Origin: Synchiropus splendidus
Lineage: Eukaryota; Chordata; Actinopteri; Syngnathiformes; Callionymidae
Assembly: GCF_027744825.2 (NCBI RefSeq)
Contig: NC_071336.1
Span: forward strand, 10,851,001-10,915,000
Reading direction: 5' to 3'
DNA length: 64,000 nt
Position numbers and translations under genes: made by a program. Shown here in pieces: positions 24,420 through 32,733 of this stretch. How positions within the stretch are numbered: position 1 is the stretch's first letter; the number at the start of each line of letters is the position of its first letter. The notes under the pieces were generated by a model. That model was not told the DNA's origin. It saw nothing but the letters and a program-made list of their open reading frames with translations, and searched no databases.

Positions 24420-26968
24420 GCACAGTACTAACCATATGATTCTGCCTTCAAGTTGTGCATGACTTGTGTTTCACAGTATGCTGATGTGTGTTCGGTGTGT
24501 GTGCGCCTTTGTTTACAGTGAGCATAAGTGTCGTGAGCCATTGCTTTTGTCTAGTGTGCGTGCTCATTGTGCGTGTGAGGTGGAGGAAGTTGTCTTGGCC
24601 CAGAGTTCTGACTGCGAGGTTTTGATTGACAGCTGAGGAAGTGTGACTGGAGCGTGACTCAAAATGGTCGACAGTACGGCCCCACTGACGACACACTGGG
24701 GATTTCTTGGCAAAGGTAACTTTTCATTCTTTCATGCCGACACACACACACACGCACACACACACGCTTCACTGTCAATGCAAATTGTAATTTGAGTGAA
24801 ATCATTCTGTTTTACCTTTATTTTATTTCAGTCCTCTGTTCTCTCTAAACACACTTGATGATGCTCTTTCTTTAATGTCACATCAACATTTACGTAGCTT
24901 CCATGTTTGCATGCTCTGCTATGCTAACCAGCCGCTAACCACTTGCCGTTGTTGCTCCGCCCTCCTGCTTCTGTCAAAATCAAGCCCCTCCCACTTTTAT
25001 GTGCTCCATGCCTGTGAGTGTGAGCGTGCGTGAGCGTGTGTTGTCGTTGACCAAAACCAAAACCAGTGGTCCAAAGAAGGTGGGTGAGTGATAACAGGGG
25101 GACAAACAGAAGCTGCGTGAGTTGGAAAGCATAAACATGTGACGTGGACGAGTACATTAAAGGATTTAAGTGTGAGTTGGTGAGAAATGTCTGGAAAAAG
25201 AAACTAGCGAGTGAAGTCAGAGTTGCCACCAGTTCTGGTGAATGAAGGGGTTAAACGATGGTGAGTGAGTGAGTGTAATTGTGACTGGTTGAAGTCATTG
25301 AAGGTTGTGAGTGGGTGAGTGAAAGTCAGTCGAGCTTTTCAGATGGTGTGTAATTGAGCGTATGAACATGAGTGGGTGATAGACACTGCAAAAAGCAGTG
25401 GGTGATTAAATTAAAAGTATAAAGTAAATATGCATTTGTTCAGCCATACATGCGTGACACATGCAGTATGTGCATGCAGAGAGCGCCATGATCCTGTTCT
25501 CCCTTTGGCTCGAGTGTAGATTTGAATGGAAATCTTCAAAAGCAGCATCTCTTTCATGTGCGCTGACGTCGCCGTGGTTCTTCAGGACACAAGTTAAAAG
25601 GCGGCCAGAGTGTGTGTTGGACAGGAAGTGGGTCAGTAATCCATTAAGATGCCATTAGATAATCTAATTTGGAAGCTAATCTTTAAACCATGTATGCTGG
25701 TAAGCTGACCAAAGAGGGAGCAGGACCAGTGGAGGTCAGCTCAGGCAACACAGAGATGGAGATGTGAGGAACCCTTCTGACCCATGATGCACCTGTACAA
25801 GATAGGAAACAGTGACTGGAAGTGATAAGGCCCGACGTGTGTGTGTGTGTGGGTGTTGCTCATGAAATTTGAAATGTGAACTTTCGTTGCTGAGATCACC
25901 CCATTCTGGCCTCCATTGCTGAAAAGTGGTTAGATGGACCTGTCAGCGGTCAGTCATGGTGTTGAGTGGCTACTCGCGGAAGCCCTCCCGCCGGCCTTGA
26001 GGATGTTCCAACATGGAATCCTCTTGTAGGGAGGTGACGGTGCTAACCACTGGACCCTGTGTTGCCAGAGAGCACTCTTTGTTCAGACGGTAGGAAAACT
26101 AAATCCCCAGCTTCCTGTCTGATGATGTTTGGCAATGGGAACCAGCAAAGGTGGGTGGACACGGTGCTGGGAGGGTTCGAGCCTATGGAAGGGAAAAGTA
26201 TGAGCGGAGATTGTAAGAGGAGAGGGAGCCGAACTTCATCCCAACTCTTCGTATAGCCGTCTCTTTTTTTGTGCTTTTGAGTGTGTGTGTGTGTGTGTGT
26301 GTGTTGTGTTTGTGGAGGGGCTAATTATCTGACGTGTATGCCCCCCGGGAACAACACGCTGTTTGTTCCCACTCGCGTTTTCGGTTAGCACCGTTGCTCC
26401 GCAGGAACAATCACTGTGTTGTTTTGCCATTAGCGTGATATGAATAGGGATGGGACCGCTTTGTGTGGCACCCCCCTTCCTCCCCCTCCTCCCTCCAACA
26501 CACACACACATTAATGCAGAGAGAGTGTGTGAGAAATCAACTTGAATTAACATTTTTCTTTCTGAACAAATAAAGATTAAAAACGGACCAGATGAGACTG
26601 TGGGAATAAATCTGTTGCCTCATTCAGGCGGCTGTGCTCGTCCTGTCAGCAAGGGGGCGCAGGCAGAACAATTAAAAACATGATGGCCGAATCCCTGCTC
26701 GGTTAGATATATGGAGATGAAATAGCGCTGCTATAATTGAACCTAAAAACTGCTGTGTGAAGGTTGAAGTGAGCTCTATTTCCTGCCACTGAAGAGAGAG
26801 TGTGGTGTCTGAGCTGTTCCGTCTTTTCTCCACAGTCCTGGTACCTGGGCGAGCTTAGTTCCATTCCAAGTGTCGAACGGGACGCCGATCCTGCCAACAA
26901 ATGTCCACCAGAACTACAGCATAAGCATCATTGGTGAGCCGCTAGTCCCCGCAGAGACGGGGAACTAG
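17310..26968 (+). CDS. nfib: nuclear factor I/B, C-terminal part (10 exons, 5' end outside window)
   Basis: NFI proteins bind the palindrome TTGGC-N5-GCCAA as dimers and activate or repress transcription, notably in glia, lung and neural progenitors. The spliced exons 17310-17366, 18210-18278, 18936-19056, 19151-19272, 20159-20287, 20366-20550, 21407-21545, 22309-22391, 24633-24715 and 26836-26968 total 1121 nt. With one base from the missing upstream exon they give 373 codons plus TAG. All introns are GT-AG and every phase matches. NFIB rather than NFIA, NFIC or NFIX is indicated by [47 protein letters not shown] and [16 protein letters not shown]. The N-terminal DNA-binding and dimerisation domain, normally about 190 residues, is not in the window, so this is a partial gene. 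The encoded part is Pro/Ser-rich, probably disordered, and acts as the transactivation region. Alternative splicing near the 3' end is known for this family, and the exon phases here would allow it. Confidence 0.95.
17367..18209 (+). other. nfib: nfib intron (843 bp)
   Basis: GT-AG intron between the exons homologous to 3 and 4. I see no repeat element or gene in it. Confidence 0.9.
18210..18278 (+). CDS. nfib: nfib coding exon (homologous to exon 4)
   Basis: This is a 69-bp exon with acceptor TGTGTCCAG and donor GTAAGT, both close to consensus. It encodes (V)[18 protein letters not shown] followed by RVSR, the strongly conserved stretch just downstream of the DNA-binding domain in all NFI paralogues. 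It enters and leaves in phase 1, so its removal would keep the reading frame. The preceding intron is 843 bp. Confidence 0.95.
18279..18935 (+). other. nfib: nfib intron (657 bp)
   Basis: GT-AG intron. It contains unique sequence only, with nothing further recognised. Confidence 0.9.
18936..19056 (+). CDS. nfib: nfib coding exon (homologous to exon 5)
   Basis: This is a 121-bp exon, phase 1 in and phase 0+2 out, with acceptor TTTTGACAG and donor GTCAGA. It encodes [20 protein letters not shown], then [19 protein letters not shown]. The [12 protein letters not shown] block is diagnostic for NFIB. The codon split across the upstream junction (A plus TG) reads Met, where mammalian NFIB has Thr before PIT. 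The following intron is only 94 bp. Confidence 0.95.
19151..19272 (+). CDS. nfib: nfib coding exon (homologous to exon 6)
   Basis: This is a 122-bp exon with acceptor TTTCAACAG and donor GTGAGT. It encodes (S)[18 protein letters not shown], then [22 protein letters not shown]. The basic KRPK patch resembles a nuclear-localisation-type motif and is conserved in NFI proteins. SPTG and SSPSSP are potential proline-directed phosphorylation motifs. The last base, G, joins AC of the next exon to give Asp. Confidence 0.95.
19273..20158 (+). other. nfib: nfib intron (886 bp)
   Basis: GT-AG intron, AT-rich, with a TTATTATTAT-like tract near 19960-20000. A 104-codon ORF inside it is not recognisable as a protein. 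Confidence 0.9.
20159..20287 (+). CDS. nfib: nfib coding exon (homologous to exon 7)
   Basis: This is a 129-bp exon with acceptor CACCAGCAG and donor GTGCGT. It encodes (D)[18 protein letters not shown], then [24 protein letters not shown]. It starts and ends in phase 1, so it can be skipped in frame. [13 protein letters not shown] is almost invariant in NFIB and lies in the proline-rich activation region. The next intron is only 78 bp, near the minimum for vertebrates, so the two exons may be recognised by intron definition. Confidence 0.95.
20366..20550 (+). CDS. nfib: nfib coding exon (homologous to exon 8), proline-rich activation region
   Basis: This is a 185-bp exon with acceptor CTCGACAG and donor GTCAGT, ending in phase 0. 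It encodes (V)[37 protein letters not shown] and [19 protein letters not shown], then PQSNQ. The segment FSHP-IRY is conserved across NFI paralogues, and YPPHLNP is typical of NFIB. It is the longest coding exon in the window. Because it ends in phase 0, it can join either the next exon in frame or the terminal exon in the alternative SWYLG frame. Confidence 0.96.
20551..21406 (+). other. nfib: nfib intron (856 bp) with TA microsatellite
   Basis: GT-AG intron holding the TA and GA repeats. Otherwise nothing recognised. Confidence 0.9.
20923..21035. repeat. (TA)n-(GA)n compound microsatellite
   Basis: About 88 bp of TA dinucleotides with one TG interruption (20923-21010) is followed by a GA tract (21016-21035). 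It is likely hypervariable and can form cruciforms. Poly-Tyr/Ile ORFs on both strands are artefacts of it. Confidence 0.97.
21407..21545 (+). CDS. nfib: nfib coding exon (homologous to exon 9)
   Basis: This is a 139-bp exon with acceptor TTTTTACAG and donor GTGGGT, phase 0 in and phase 1 out. It encodes [20 protein letters not shown], then [20 protein letters not shown] and ITTSTE. This is the conserved NFIB activation segment. The donor GTGGGT is weaker than GTRAGT, which fits an exon subject to alternative use. The upstream intron of 856 bp carries a large TA microsatellite. Confidence 0.95.
21546..22308 (+). other. nfib: nfib intron (763 bp)
   Basis: GT-AG intron of unique sequence. Nothing further recognised. 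Confidence 0.9.
22309..22391 (+). CDS. nfib: nfib coding exon (homologous to exon 10)
   Basis: This is an 83-bp exon with acceptor CTGTCCAG and donor GTGAGG, phase 1 in and phase 0 out. It encodes (G)[19 protein letters not shown], then PAFLHQQQ. The [11 protein letters not shown] block is conserved in NFIB and NFIA. The N-terminal Ser/Thr portion is shorter than I recall for mammalian NFIB. Exiting in phase 0 permits two outcomes: inclusion of the next exon (LRKCDW) or direct joining to the terminal exon in the SWYLG frame. Confidence 0.94.
22392..24632 (+). other. nfib: nfib intron (2241 bp) with candidate regulatory element
   Basis: GT-AG intron upstream of the probable cassette exon. It contains short GT/CA tracts (22877-22895, 24396-24418) and a candidate conserved element at 23520-23900. 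The longest ORF of the window's middle (166 codons, minus strand, 23451-23951) covers that element but resembles no protein. Confidence 0.88.
23520..23900. promoter_or_regulatory. candidate intronic enhancer with inverted TEAD motif pair
   Basis: At 23532-23554 two perfect 8-bp arms, GGAATGCC and GGCATTCC, flank a 7-bp spacer. Each arm contains the MCAT/TEAD core GGAATG/CATTCC. The following 350 bp are repeat-poor and include CCGCCACCGCCGCCGCCG, CCCACATTCCCAC and GATAAATATTCC. This is typical enhancer-like texture, but its conservation is untested. Confidence 0.4.
24633..24715 (+). CDS. nfib: nfib coding exon (homologous to exon 11, alternatively spliced in family)
   Basis: This is an 83-bp exon with acceptor GATTGACAG and donor GTAACT. 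It encodes [20 protein letters not shown], then TLGISWQ plus AG. It is homologous to the mammalian segment around CDWTMNQNGR and DTLGITWQS. The preceding intron is 2241 bp and the following one 2120 bp, the two largest in this 3' part. The polypyrimidine tract is interrupted by purines, and the donor is not optimal. That suits a cassette exon. Inclusion sets the reading frame of the terminal exon. Confidence 0.92.
26000..26070 (-). repeat. mermaid/DANA-like SINE remnant (tRNA-related head)
   Basis: The stretch ...GGTGACGGTGCTAACCACTGGACC... resembles the reverse complement of the head of the fish tRNA-derived SINE (GGCACGGTGGC...AGTGGTTAGC). It is short and decayed. Confidence 0.4.
26279..26304. 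repeat. (GT)n microsatellite
   Basis: About 13 GT units in the last nfib intron. Confidence 0.9.
26646..26661 (+). promoter_or_regulatory. CTCF-like motif in last nfib intron
   Basis: TCAGCAAGGGGGCGCA contains the GGGGGCGC core. The 5' half is one base out of register with the CCASYAGRKGGCR consensus, so the match is moderate. The orientation is +. Confidence 0.3.
26836..26968 (+). CDS. nfib: nfib terminal coding exon with stop codon
   Basis: The coding part is 133 bp after acceptor TCTCCACAG. In the main frame it reads (S)[18 protein letters not shown], then [19 protein letters not shown], then PAETGN and TAG at 26966-26968. This is the conserved NFI C-terminus (IIGEP-L-AET-N). If the previous exon is skipped, the first three bases become a codon and the frame reads SWYLG. 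In mammals that frame stops at once, but here it stays open for 33 codons and stops with TGA at 26935-26937. The exon continues into a long 3' UTR. Confidence 0.95.
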
Positions 26969-28478
26969 ACAGAGCCCCTGGCTCCGCCTGCCGCAGAGTC
27001 AGCGTCGGTCCCGCTCTCGTCCTCCACAACCCGTCAGCCGCTTGGATTCTTTCAAACTGTTTTGATGCCTTAATGTTTGATTCCTGACACCCGAGTCTCA
27101 GCGGCGCAGTGGAAGTCTGCGAGACGCCAACTCCGCCGTCTCTTGAAAAGAGCTGATTGACTGTGACTCCCCCTAGGTTTGATTTCAGTTTACTGTGACA
27201 CCAAGTCGTCTTGTTTGGTTCTTACTGTTTCTTCAAGAGCTAATGTCGGAGTTGAGAACTCTGCTGCCGTTTTTGAAAAAAAAAAAATTTTTTAAAGAGT
27301 GGAAGAAAGGCAAACACTAAAATTTCAGATTGAGGTCAGAGCCCCGGTCATTGGATTTGCGTCTCCTTTCCAAAAGGATTTTAAAGATGAAGAGAAGTCG
27401 TTGGAAGCAAGTGCAATTTCATTTTTGAAGGGAAGCTATCAGTCTGTTAGCCCAAGACTCTAAAGGAATGGGACGAATACGGAAAGGTTTTATGGGTAAA
27501 ATTCGAATCCATGGCATGACGCTGTGGAAGGCTCGGCGAGCTGAACCAGCACTTCTTTGAGCTCTTCTCGCCCTTTACAGGGGAATATTTTTAATTTATT
27601 TAGTGGGTGAAAATAAATAAATCATGAAATGACGCACTTAGTCATTTGACCTTTCAGTGTCAAATCGTGCAGATGAGATCAGAGCGTTTGTCGGCTTCTA
27701 AAGCTTCTGTTTACATTGTCAAAACAAATGGAACGAAAAGTGTTATTTGGTGAAACAAATCCCTGGCATCTGGAAGAGCGCACGACTCCGCACGGACGTG
27801 TTGCTATATACGAGGAAAATCTCCGACACTCTTAATTTTGCACGATGACATTTACACACATGACGTGCCTTCGACTAGCGAGACATCACTACACTTGTTT
27901 GTGCTGCATTTATCGTCCTAGATGAAAAATTAACATTTTTATGGTGAGAATTTTTTTGTATGAAATGTTTAACTCCTCACAGTTACGTCGCATATCAACT
28001 GTGTATAAAGTTTATAATCAACCATTTCCTTTTTCAGTATTTTTTTTTTTTGGTTTTCTAATAACATGTCGCCTACGGTTTCCAGTTACTATCGTGGAGA
28101 CGGAGTTGAGAGAAATTATGCAATACCAAGTTTGCCTGTAGGTAGCGCTCTCGTAGATGAGTCATTAGAAGCTAGTTCCGCGGAGACATTGTACCTTGTT
28201 TATTTTCTTGATGTTTGTTGCTGTTGATGATGTTGTTGTTGTGGCTGTTTATTTTCCTTTGACGACCAAAGTGGGGACTGCCGTCTATGCAGTGATTGTT
28301 GACTTCATTTTTTTCTGTCGCTCATCACAATTGCGCGACAACAAATTATCGGAAGATTTCTTTTTAAAAAGCCCTTTTTTCCCTCTCAGCGATGGATGAA
28401 AGTGTGGCGTCATTTTGATCCTGATGCTTTCAGTTGTTCATACGAAGCTTCATGAAGCAGTGGTCTAATTTTTAGCGC

Positions 28479-28494
28479 CCACTAGGTGGTGCTA
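28479..28494 (+). promoter_or_regulatory. CTCF-like motif overlapping a miR-29 8-mer site in the 3' UTR
   Basis: CCACTAGGTGGTGCTA differs from the CTCF core CCASYAGRKGGCR by one base (T for C). The last eight bases, TGGTGCTA, are an exact 8-mer complement to the miR-29 seed (AGCACC). The sequence could therefore act as DNA, as RNA, as both or as neither. Orientation as CTCF is +. Confidence 0.45.
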
Positions 28495-30173
28495 TCTGCT
28501 CGATAATATTTGTCTGAGTTTGGTTTAACCTACATGCAGTCGTATCTCCCCTGCCCACGATCACGAGCGTCCAATTCGATTACTATAATAATTTTAGTAT
28601 TCTCTAAGCAACTGCTCGTTGCTCTCTTTCCCGCCTGCAAGCCCAATGCGCTACATAAAAAAATTCAACTAGATGTAGATCTAGATCTTCTATTGGAATT
28701 TTGACGACATACTGTAGGAGTGTTAAGTGTCGTAGCTAATCCCGCCGTCTTCACTCTAGCTGAAGAATCCTTCCGCACCGGGATGCTCCGATCTAGCCGC
28801 CATAAGACACATTAGCTTGGAGAGACAGCTTGACTTGAGTTCGACAATCATTTCTAACAATCCCAGCAAATTCCACACACGTTTTTATATTTGAATGCAA
28901 TTTCCAGGTAGATGCCTTATACACATCATTAAAGTGACCTGCGACCGTGTCGCAACAATCCCACACGTCGACGGGGCCGTCCGAAATCACTGCTGACGGC
29001 TGGAAGCGCCTTCAGAGTATTTTTTTGTAAAGTATTGGCTACGATTGATGCTGCAATTCTCGTATTCAGGGCCACGGAATGCTCCCTTTGTGCAGCTGTC
29101 GCGTTAGATGATCCAGTAGGAGACTATGAGTAGGCAACTTATGATAGTAGGTACAGTAGAAGCACTTATTAGCAGCTAGGCAATCGTCTCTCCACATCAG
29201 TGTTCTCAGACGGTGGAACACTCATTTCCTGACCTTTATTTTCATAATCCTTTTTTTTAGAAATCTGACATCGAGGTAGCGAAATGCTGCTTGGACACTT
29301 TTTGCACTCCTTCCTAACAATCGTAAAAGAAATCCAGTGTTGTGTGTAGAACAACAAAATCACTTCTCAAGTCAAGCGTCATCTTTCAGTCCACACAGAA
29401 CAAAAGACTCTTGTTTCCAACATTATGATATAAGTACTTTGCAGACCCCACTGAAGTCCCCAGAAGTGTGTGCGGGCGTGTGTGTGTGTGTGTCACTGTA
29501 TATATAAGTCCTGCTTTGGCAGCTTGTGTGTGTTTGTGTGTGTGCATGAGTGTGCACTACATAATGAGGGTCTTTCTATCAATTTGAAAAGTTAGTACAC
29601 TGTAAACTTTAGGAGTTTCTTTTTCTCTGGAGCCCTTTTTTTATTTGTATGTTTTCACTTTTGAGAAAACAATGTAATTCCATTTTTTGGAGAAAAAAAA
29701 AAACGTTGTGAAATTTTTAATGTTGATTGTTTAACAGTCTGGATTTGAGTTAGAACTCTCCAGACTTTTTGGATTGGTAGAATGGAACGTGTTGTGTTCT
29801 CGTTGTTAAATTGAGGAACAAATAAGAAACTTGTCCGCAAAAATGTAAAAAAAAAAAAAAAAAAAAAGGCAACATCAATGATGGGTTTGTTTTCTTTTTT
29901 TTCATTATCTTTTAGCTAGTTCCATGTGGAAATGATATGTTTTTGATTCTTTTTTTTTCTTTTTTTTTTTTTTTGCGAACTATATGTTAAACGTGTTCGT
30001 GAGTTGTTTGTGTAGCAGCTGGGAGGGACGAATCACTCAACCAGCAAAAAGAAAAGTCCCAGAATGCACCTGAAGTGATGCAGGGTAATGATTTGAATTA
30101 GACGAAACGTCCTCGACAAGTCCATCCAGTAGTTTTTTATTTTCTTCTTTAGTTTCTTTCTCCAACAAGGATC

Positions 30174-30180
30174 GGTGCTA
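30174..30180 (+). promoter_or_regulatory. miR-29 seed match (7-mer-A1) in 3' UTR
   Basis: GGTGCTA matches positions 2-7 of the miR-29 seed plus the A opposite position 1. It is one of three such matches in this UTR. A single heptamer is weak evidence on its own. Confidence 0.4.
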
Positions 30181-30295
30181 ACACTTAGCCATGTTTCTAA
30201 TTGGGTTTCATGCAGATCCCTGTTTTATTTTGTAGCTCTTCCTCTTCTTATTGTGTTGCTTCCTTTCATTATGCACTTTTACAACACTTACAATC

Positions 30296-30302
30296 TGGTG
30301 CT
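30296..30302 (+). promoter_or_regulatory. miR-29 seed match (7-mer-m8) in 3' UTR
   Basis: TGGTGCT matches miR-29 seed positions 2-8. It lies 122 bp downstream of another miR-29 match. This is farther apart than the 8-40 nt range usually associated with cooperative action. Confidence 0.4.
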
Positions 30303-31063
30303 CCCTCAGGTCGGGTCGGTAAATCATTGACCTGCCTGTCTGCTGGTCACACGACCCCGATGAGAAAGTATTAAGGCATCAGTCAAGAAAACGACAAACT
30401 TTATGCAAAAGGACCTGAGATTAGTGAGGCAGAGCAAACATTAGCAATAGCCCCCCCCCAGAGCCCTTCGTACGTCGGCTAGCTGCTCGTGGCTTCAGGT
30501 CGTTTCCGAACGTTTTAAAAACCAGCATTTGTTTCCAGGATTCACCAAAATCTGATGAACTCTAGCATCGCAGTGCCTGTTTCAGCTGTCCAGTGTCTGT
30601 TGTACAGAGATGTAAATGTGAAGCAGCGGAATGTGGCTTCTGGATTCTGTGATTTTCCTTTTGAAATAAGCTCTAGCAATGTTTCACGGTGGGGGTATCA
30701 GTTCTACATCAAGTGCAGTGAAATCATTCAAGCGTCTTCTTTCACTTTTGTTTGAGAATTTTCGGGTCTTGTGGCACTTTTACTTCCTCTGCGCGTTCTT
30801 TGTGTCGACTTGGGCTGCCGCAACATCGGCATCAAAACGACACCGTCAGACGGGCTCCTGGCTCCTCCGCAAGTGTTTGTGTGTGCGTGTGTGCATCTGA
30901 ATGTACCTTCTCCAGGACTTTTGGACACTTTTTAAAAATAGTTTCACGGTTTTAGGAGCCAGAGGTTTAGTGAGCCGCCTCTTTTATTGATTTTGTTTTT
31001 CTTTTAAACCTCTGGTGGAGCCAGTGCGGAGGCTAAAACTGCCACAAGATGAACGTGGGTGTA

Positions 31064-31069
31064 AATAAA
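31064..31069 (+). terminator. nfib: candidate proximal poly(A) signal AATAAA
   Basis: AATAAA is followed at once by a GTGTGTGTGATTGTTG stretch, a good GU-rich downstream element. It overlaps the Pumilio-type motif TGTAAATA (31060-31067). The AATAAA to GU spacing is very short (about 1-2 nt), which is tighter than usual, so the distal signal may be used more. Confidence 0.5.
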
Positions 31070-31155
31070 GGTGTGTGTGATTGTTGCTGTTCTATCCAGC
31101 CTTTACTGCTCGCAGCTGTTTTACTGCAGTCAATTACTGGAAGTGGATATATTTC

Positions 31156-31163
31156 CTATGCAA
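31156..31163 (+). promoter_or_regulatory. miR-153 8-mer seed match beside the distal poly(A) signal
   Basis: CTATGCAA is the complete 8-mer complement to the miR-153 seed (TTGCATAG). It is 12 bp upstream of the AATAAA at 31175. NFI family members are reported miR-153 targets in neural stem cells. It would be present only in transcripts using the distal poly(A) site. Confidence 0.5.
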
Positions 31164-31174
31164 ACTGTTTAAAC

Positions 31175-31180
31175 AATAAA
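31175..31180 (+). terminator. nfib: candidate distal poly(A) signal AATAAA
   Basis: AATAAA lies in AAACAATAAAAGAGC, with a run of A about 15 nt downstream (candidate cleavage near 31192-31200). It is followed by T/GT-rich sequence (ATGTTTGCCTTCTGTCC). The spacing fits a normal cleavage site. A perfect CTATGCAA miR-153-type site lies 12 bp upstream. Confidence 0.6.
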
Positions 31181-31895
31181 AGAGCTATGCTACAAAAATA
31201 CCCCCCATGTTTGCCTTCTGTCCTTCATTCTCTTGATTTGACTTTTGTGATGAGCAGGAATGCCGTTCCTCGGCGGACACTGACTTTTTGGGGCGCTGGG
31301 AAAGCACCACGTGGAATGGGCCCGCTGCCTCGAAGTTAGCATTCGATGTCAACAATCGGTTTTGACCTGACTTGCCTTTCCACCTCAGACTGCAGTGCAG
31401 GTTTGGTAGCGCGCCAACATAGCTGAATGAATCACAGCGGTTCCTACAAGCTCAGATATTTGGCTCGTCATTTTCACAAGCATTTCGTGCCTCACACCTG
31501 AAGGAGTTTGAGTTTCAGCGCTTTCCAGCGTCTGCGCACGTAAACTTGGTGTGGGTCCTCTCCTTCACTGGGCCGAGACTCGGTGCCGTCGGGTGAATTA
31601 AGGACAAGCTTACTCTGACTAGTCTTCAGTATTAAACTAATTGGATTGTGTTGATTGTCAGTCTGTGACAGTTCCTCCTCAGAGCAAACATCCGTGTCCT
31701 TGAACGCTCCTGCAGCCTCACATACCTGCTAATCTGATGTCAGACGGACCAGAACCAGAGTGCACCGAGGCTTCGGGTCATGTGAGGTGGATCCATCTGT
31801 GTTGACAACTTGTCCCTCTGATCTCCTAAGTCTTGCTAATGGGATTGGGGGTAGTGAAACTTGCAGCGTCCACCACGGTGGCAGCAGCGGATCAG

Positions 31896-31915
31896 TGTCG
31901 CCCCCTGTCGGCCAG
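31896..31915 (-). promoter_or_regulatory. CTCF-like motif, minus orientation
   Basis: On the minus strand it reads CCGACAGGGGGCGACA, matching 11 of 13 bases of the CTCF core CCASYAGRKGGCR. It lies about 0.7 kb beyond the nfib poly(A) region. Confidence 0.4.
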
Positions 31916-31959
31916 GACATGGCACTGCAGCACACGGAGCCCACCTGGCCTTGAGTCCA

Positions 31960-32160
31960 TTAAAGAGCAGCAGCGCCGATGTGAAATTACGGATCTATAA
32001 TGGTAATCATTATGCCATTTATCAAAATTGGCTGGCGGAGTCAACATCTGGCTTCGATTGAGGCTGGAGGTGCTGCGGCTGCTGGCAGCGACTGCGACGC
32101 ATATTTTCCACGCTTTTATCCAGACCTGCTGTCGGTGATTTGACGAAGCTAAATATACGA
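31960..32160. promoter_or_regulatory. candidate conserved non-coding element downstream of nfib
   Basis: Repeat-free sequence with the palindromic homeodomain motif TAATCATTA (32004-32012), GATTTGACG and TTATCAAAATTGGC has the composition of a vertebrate developmental enhancer. It sits 0.8 kb past the inferred nfib 3' end. The call rests on texture and motifs only. Confidence 0.4.
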
Positions 32161-32733
32161 TGATTTGGTCCTATTATGTTTCACGCAAAGAGGATTTGTT
32201 GATTGCTTTTGTGTGCGTGTTTTTGTTACTTGCGCTGCTCTGGATCCTGGAGAGCCAGGCCTGAGTGAGGGTGAGGCGGGGGACGGGGGAACATGGAGGG
32301 TCTGTGCGGCGGCTTTGGAGAGCAGCCAACAACAGCACAAAGACCTCTGTCACTTCCAAGTTTTAATCTAATATTCAACTGAGTGCTGGATTTATCTGAT
32401 CCTCTCCAGCCGAGACCCAGGAGCAGGAACACTCGGGGTCTGCCAGTAGCTCCAGACTGGTCGGGCGGTGTGCGAACAAGTCGCTCTCCACCAGCTAATT
32501 CGAAATCTTCCTTGACTGAGCTGATGGCAGGTGGTCATCTTCTTCTTTCCCCCAACTCTGTTTCCTAGGATCCCGGGTTTACCCATGTCCACTGGGGGCG
32601 CCCTTCTTCTGTGAATTCCGTTCATCCATCAAACAAACAGCCAGAATGTTGGACACAAACACCTCAAGTCTCCACCAAATCCATCACATGATTTCCATTC
32701 ATCCATGTACTTTCTTCCATCCATCACATAAAC

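Larger units (their letters stand above)
24716..26835 (+). other. nfib: last nfib intron (2120 bp)
   Basis: GT-AG intron. It contains CA repeats near 24740-24770, a degenerate GTGA/GAGT tract near 25258-25340, a SINE remnant near 26000-26070, a (GT)n at 26279-26304 and a CTCF-like motif at 26646-26661. Confidence 0.88.
26969..31205 (+). other. nfib: probable nfib 3' untranslated region
   Basis: About 4.2 kb of AT-rich sequence follows the TAG stop, with no recognisable coding exon, and ends near two candidate poly(A) signals. NFI genes are known for long, conserved 3' UTRs, so the extent is inferred from that and from the signals rather than from transcript evidence. It holds miR-29-type seed matches (28487-28494, 30174-30180, 30296-30302), a miR-153-type 8-mer (31156-31163), miR-124 and miR-9 heptamer matches (27865-27871, 28265-28271), Pumilio-type motifs (29497-29504, 31060-31067), A and T homopolymers near 29.85 and 29.95 kb and GT repeats near 29.48 kb. 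The ORFs inside are short and unrelated to known proteins. Confidence 0.7.
31206..32733. other. intergenic region downstream of nfib
   Basis: No coding exon recognised. It contains a CTCF-like motif (31896-31915) and a candidate conserved element (31960-32160). The remaining ORFs are overlapping in all frames and lack family resemblance. Confidence 0.7.

Noticed and set aside
26160..26185. GGTTCGAGCC, like a tRNA T-loop
   Set aside because: No matching acceptor stem, anticodon arm or second box at the proper distance. It is more likely SINE-derived or chance.
21545..26861. Direct joining of the exon ending 21545 to the terminal exon
   Set aside because: The phase gives VLVPGRA and a TAG stop. 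This is possible but leads to a short unconserved tail, so I treat it as unsupported.
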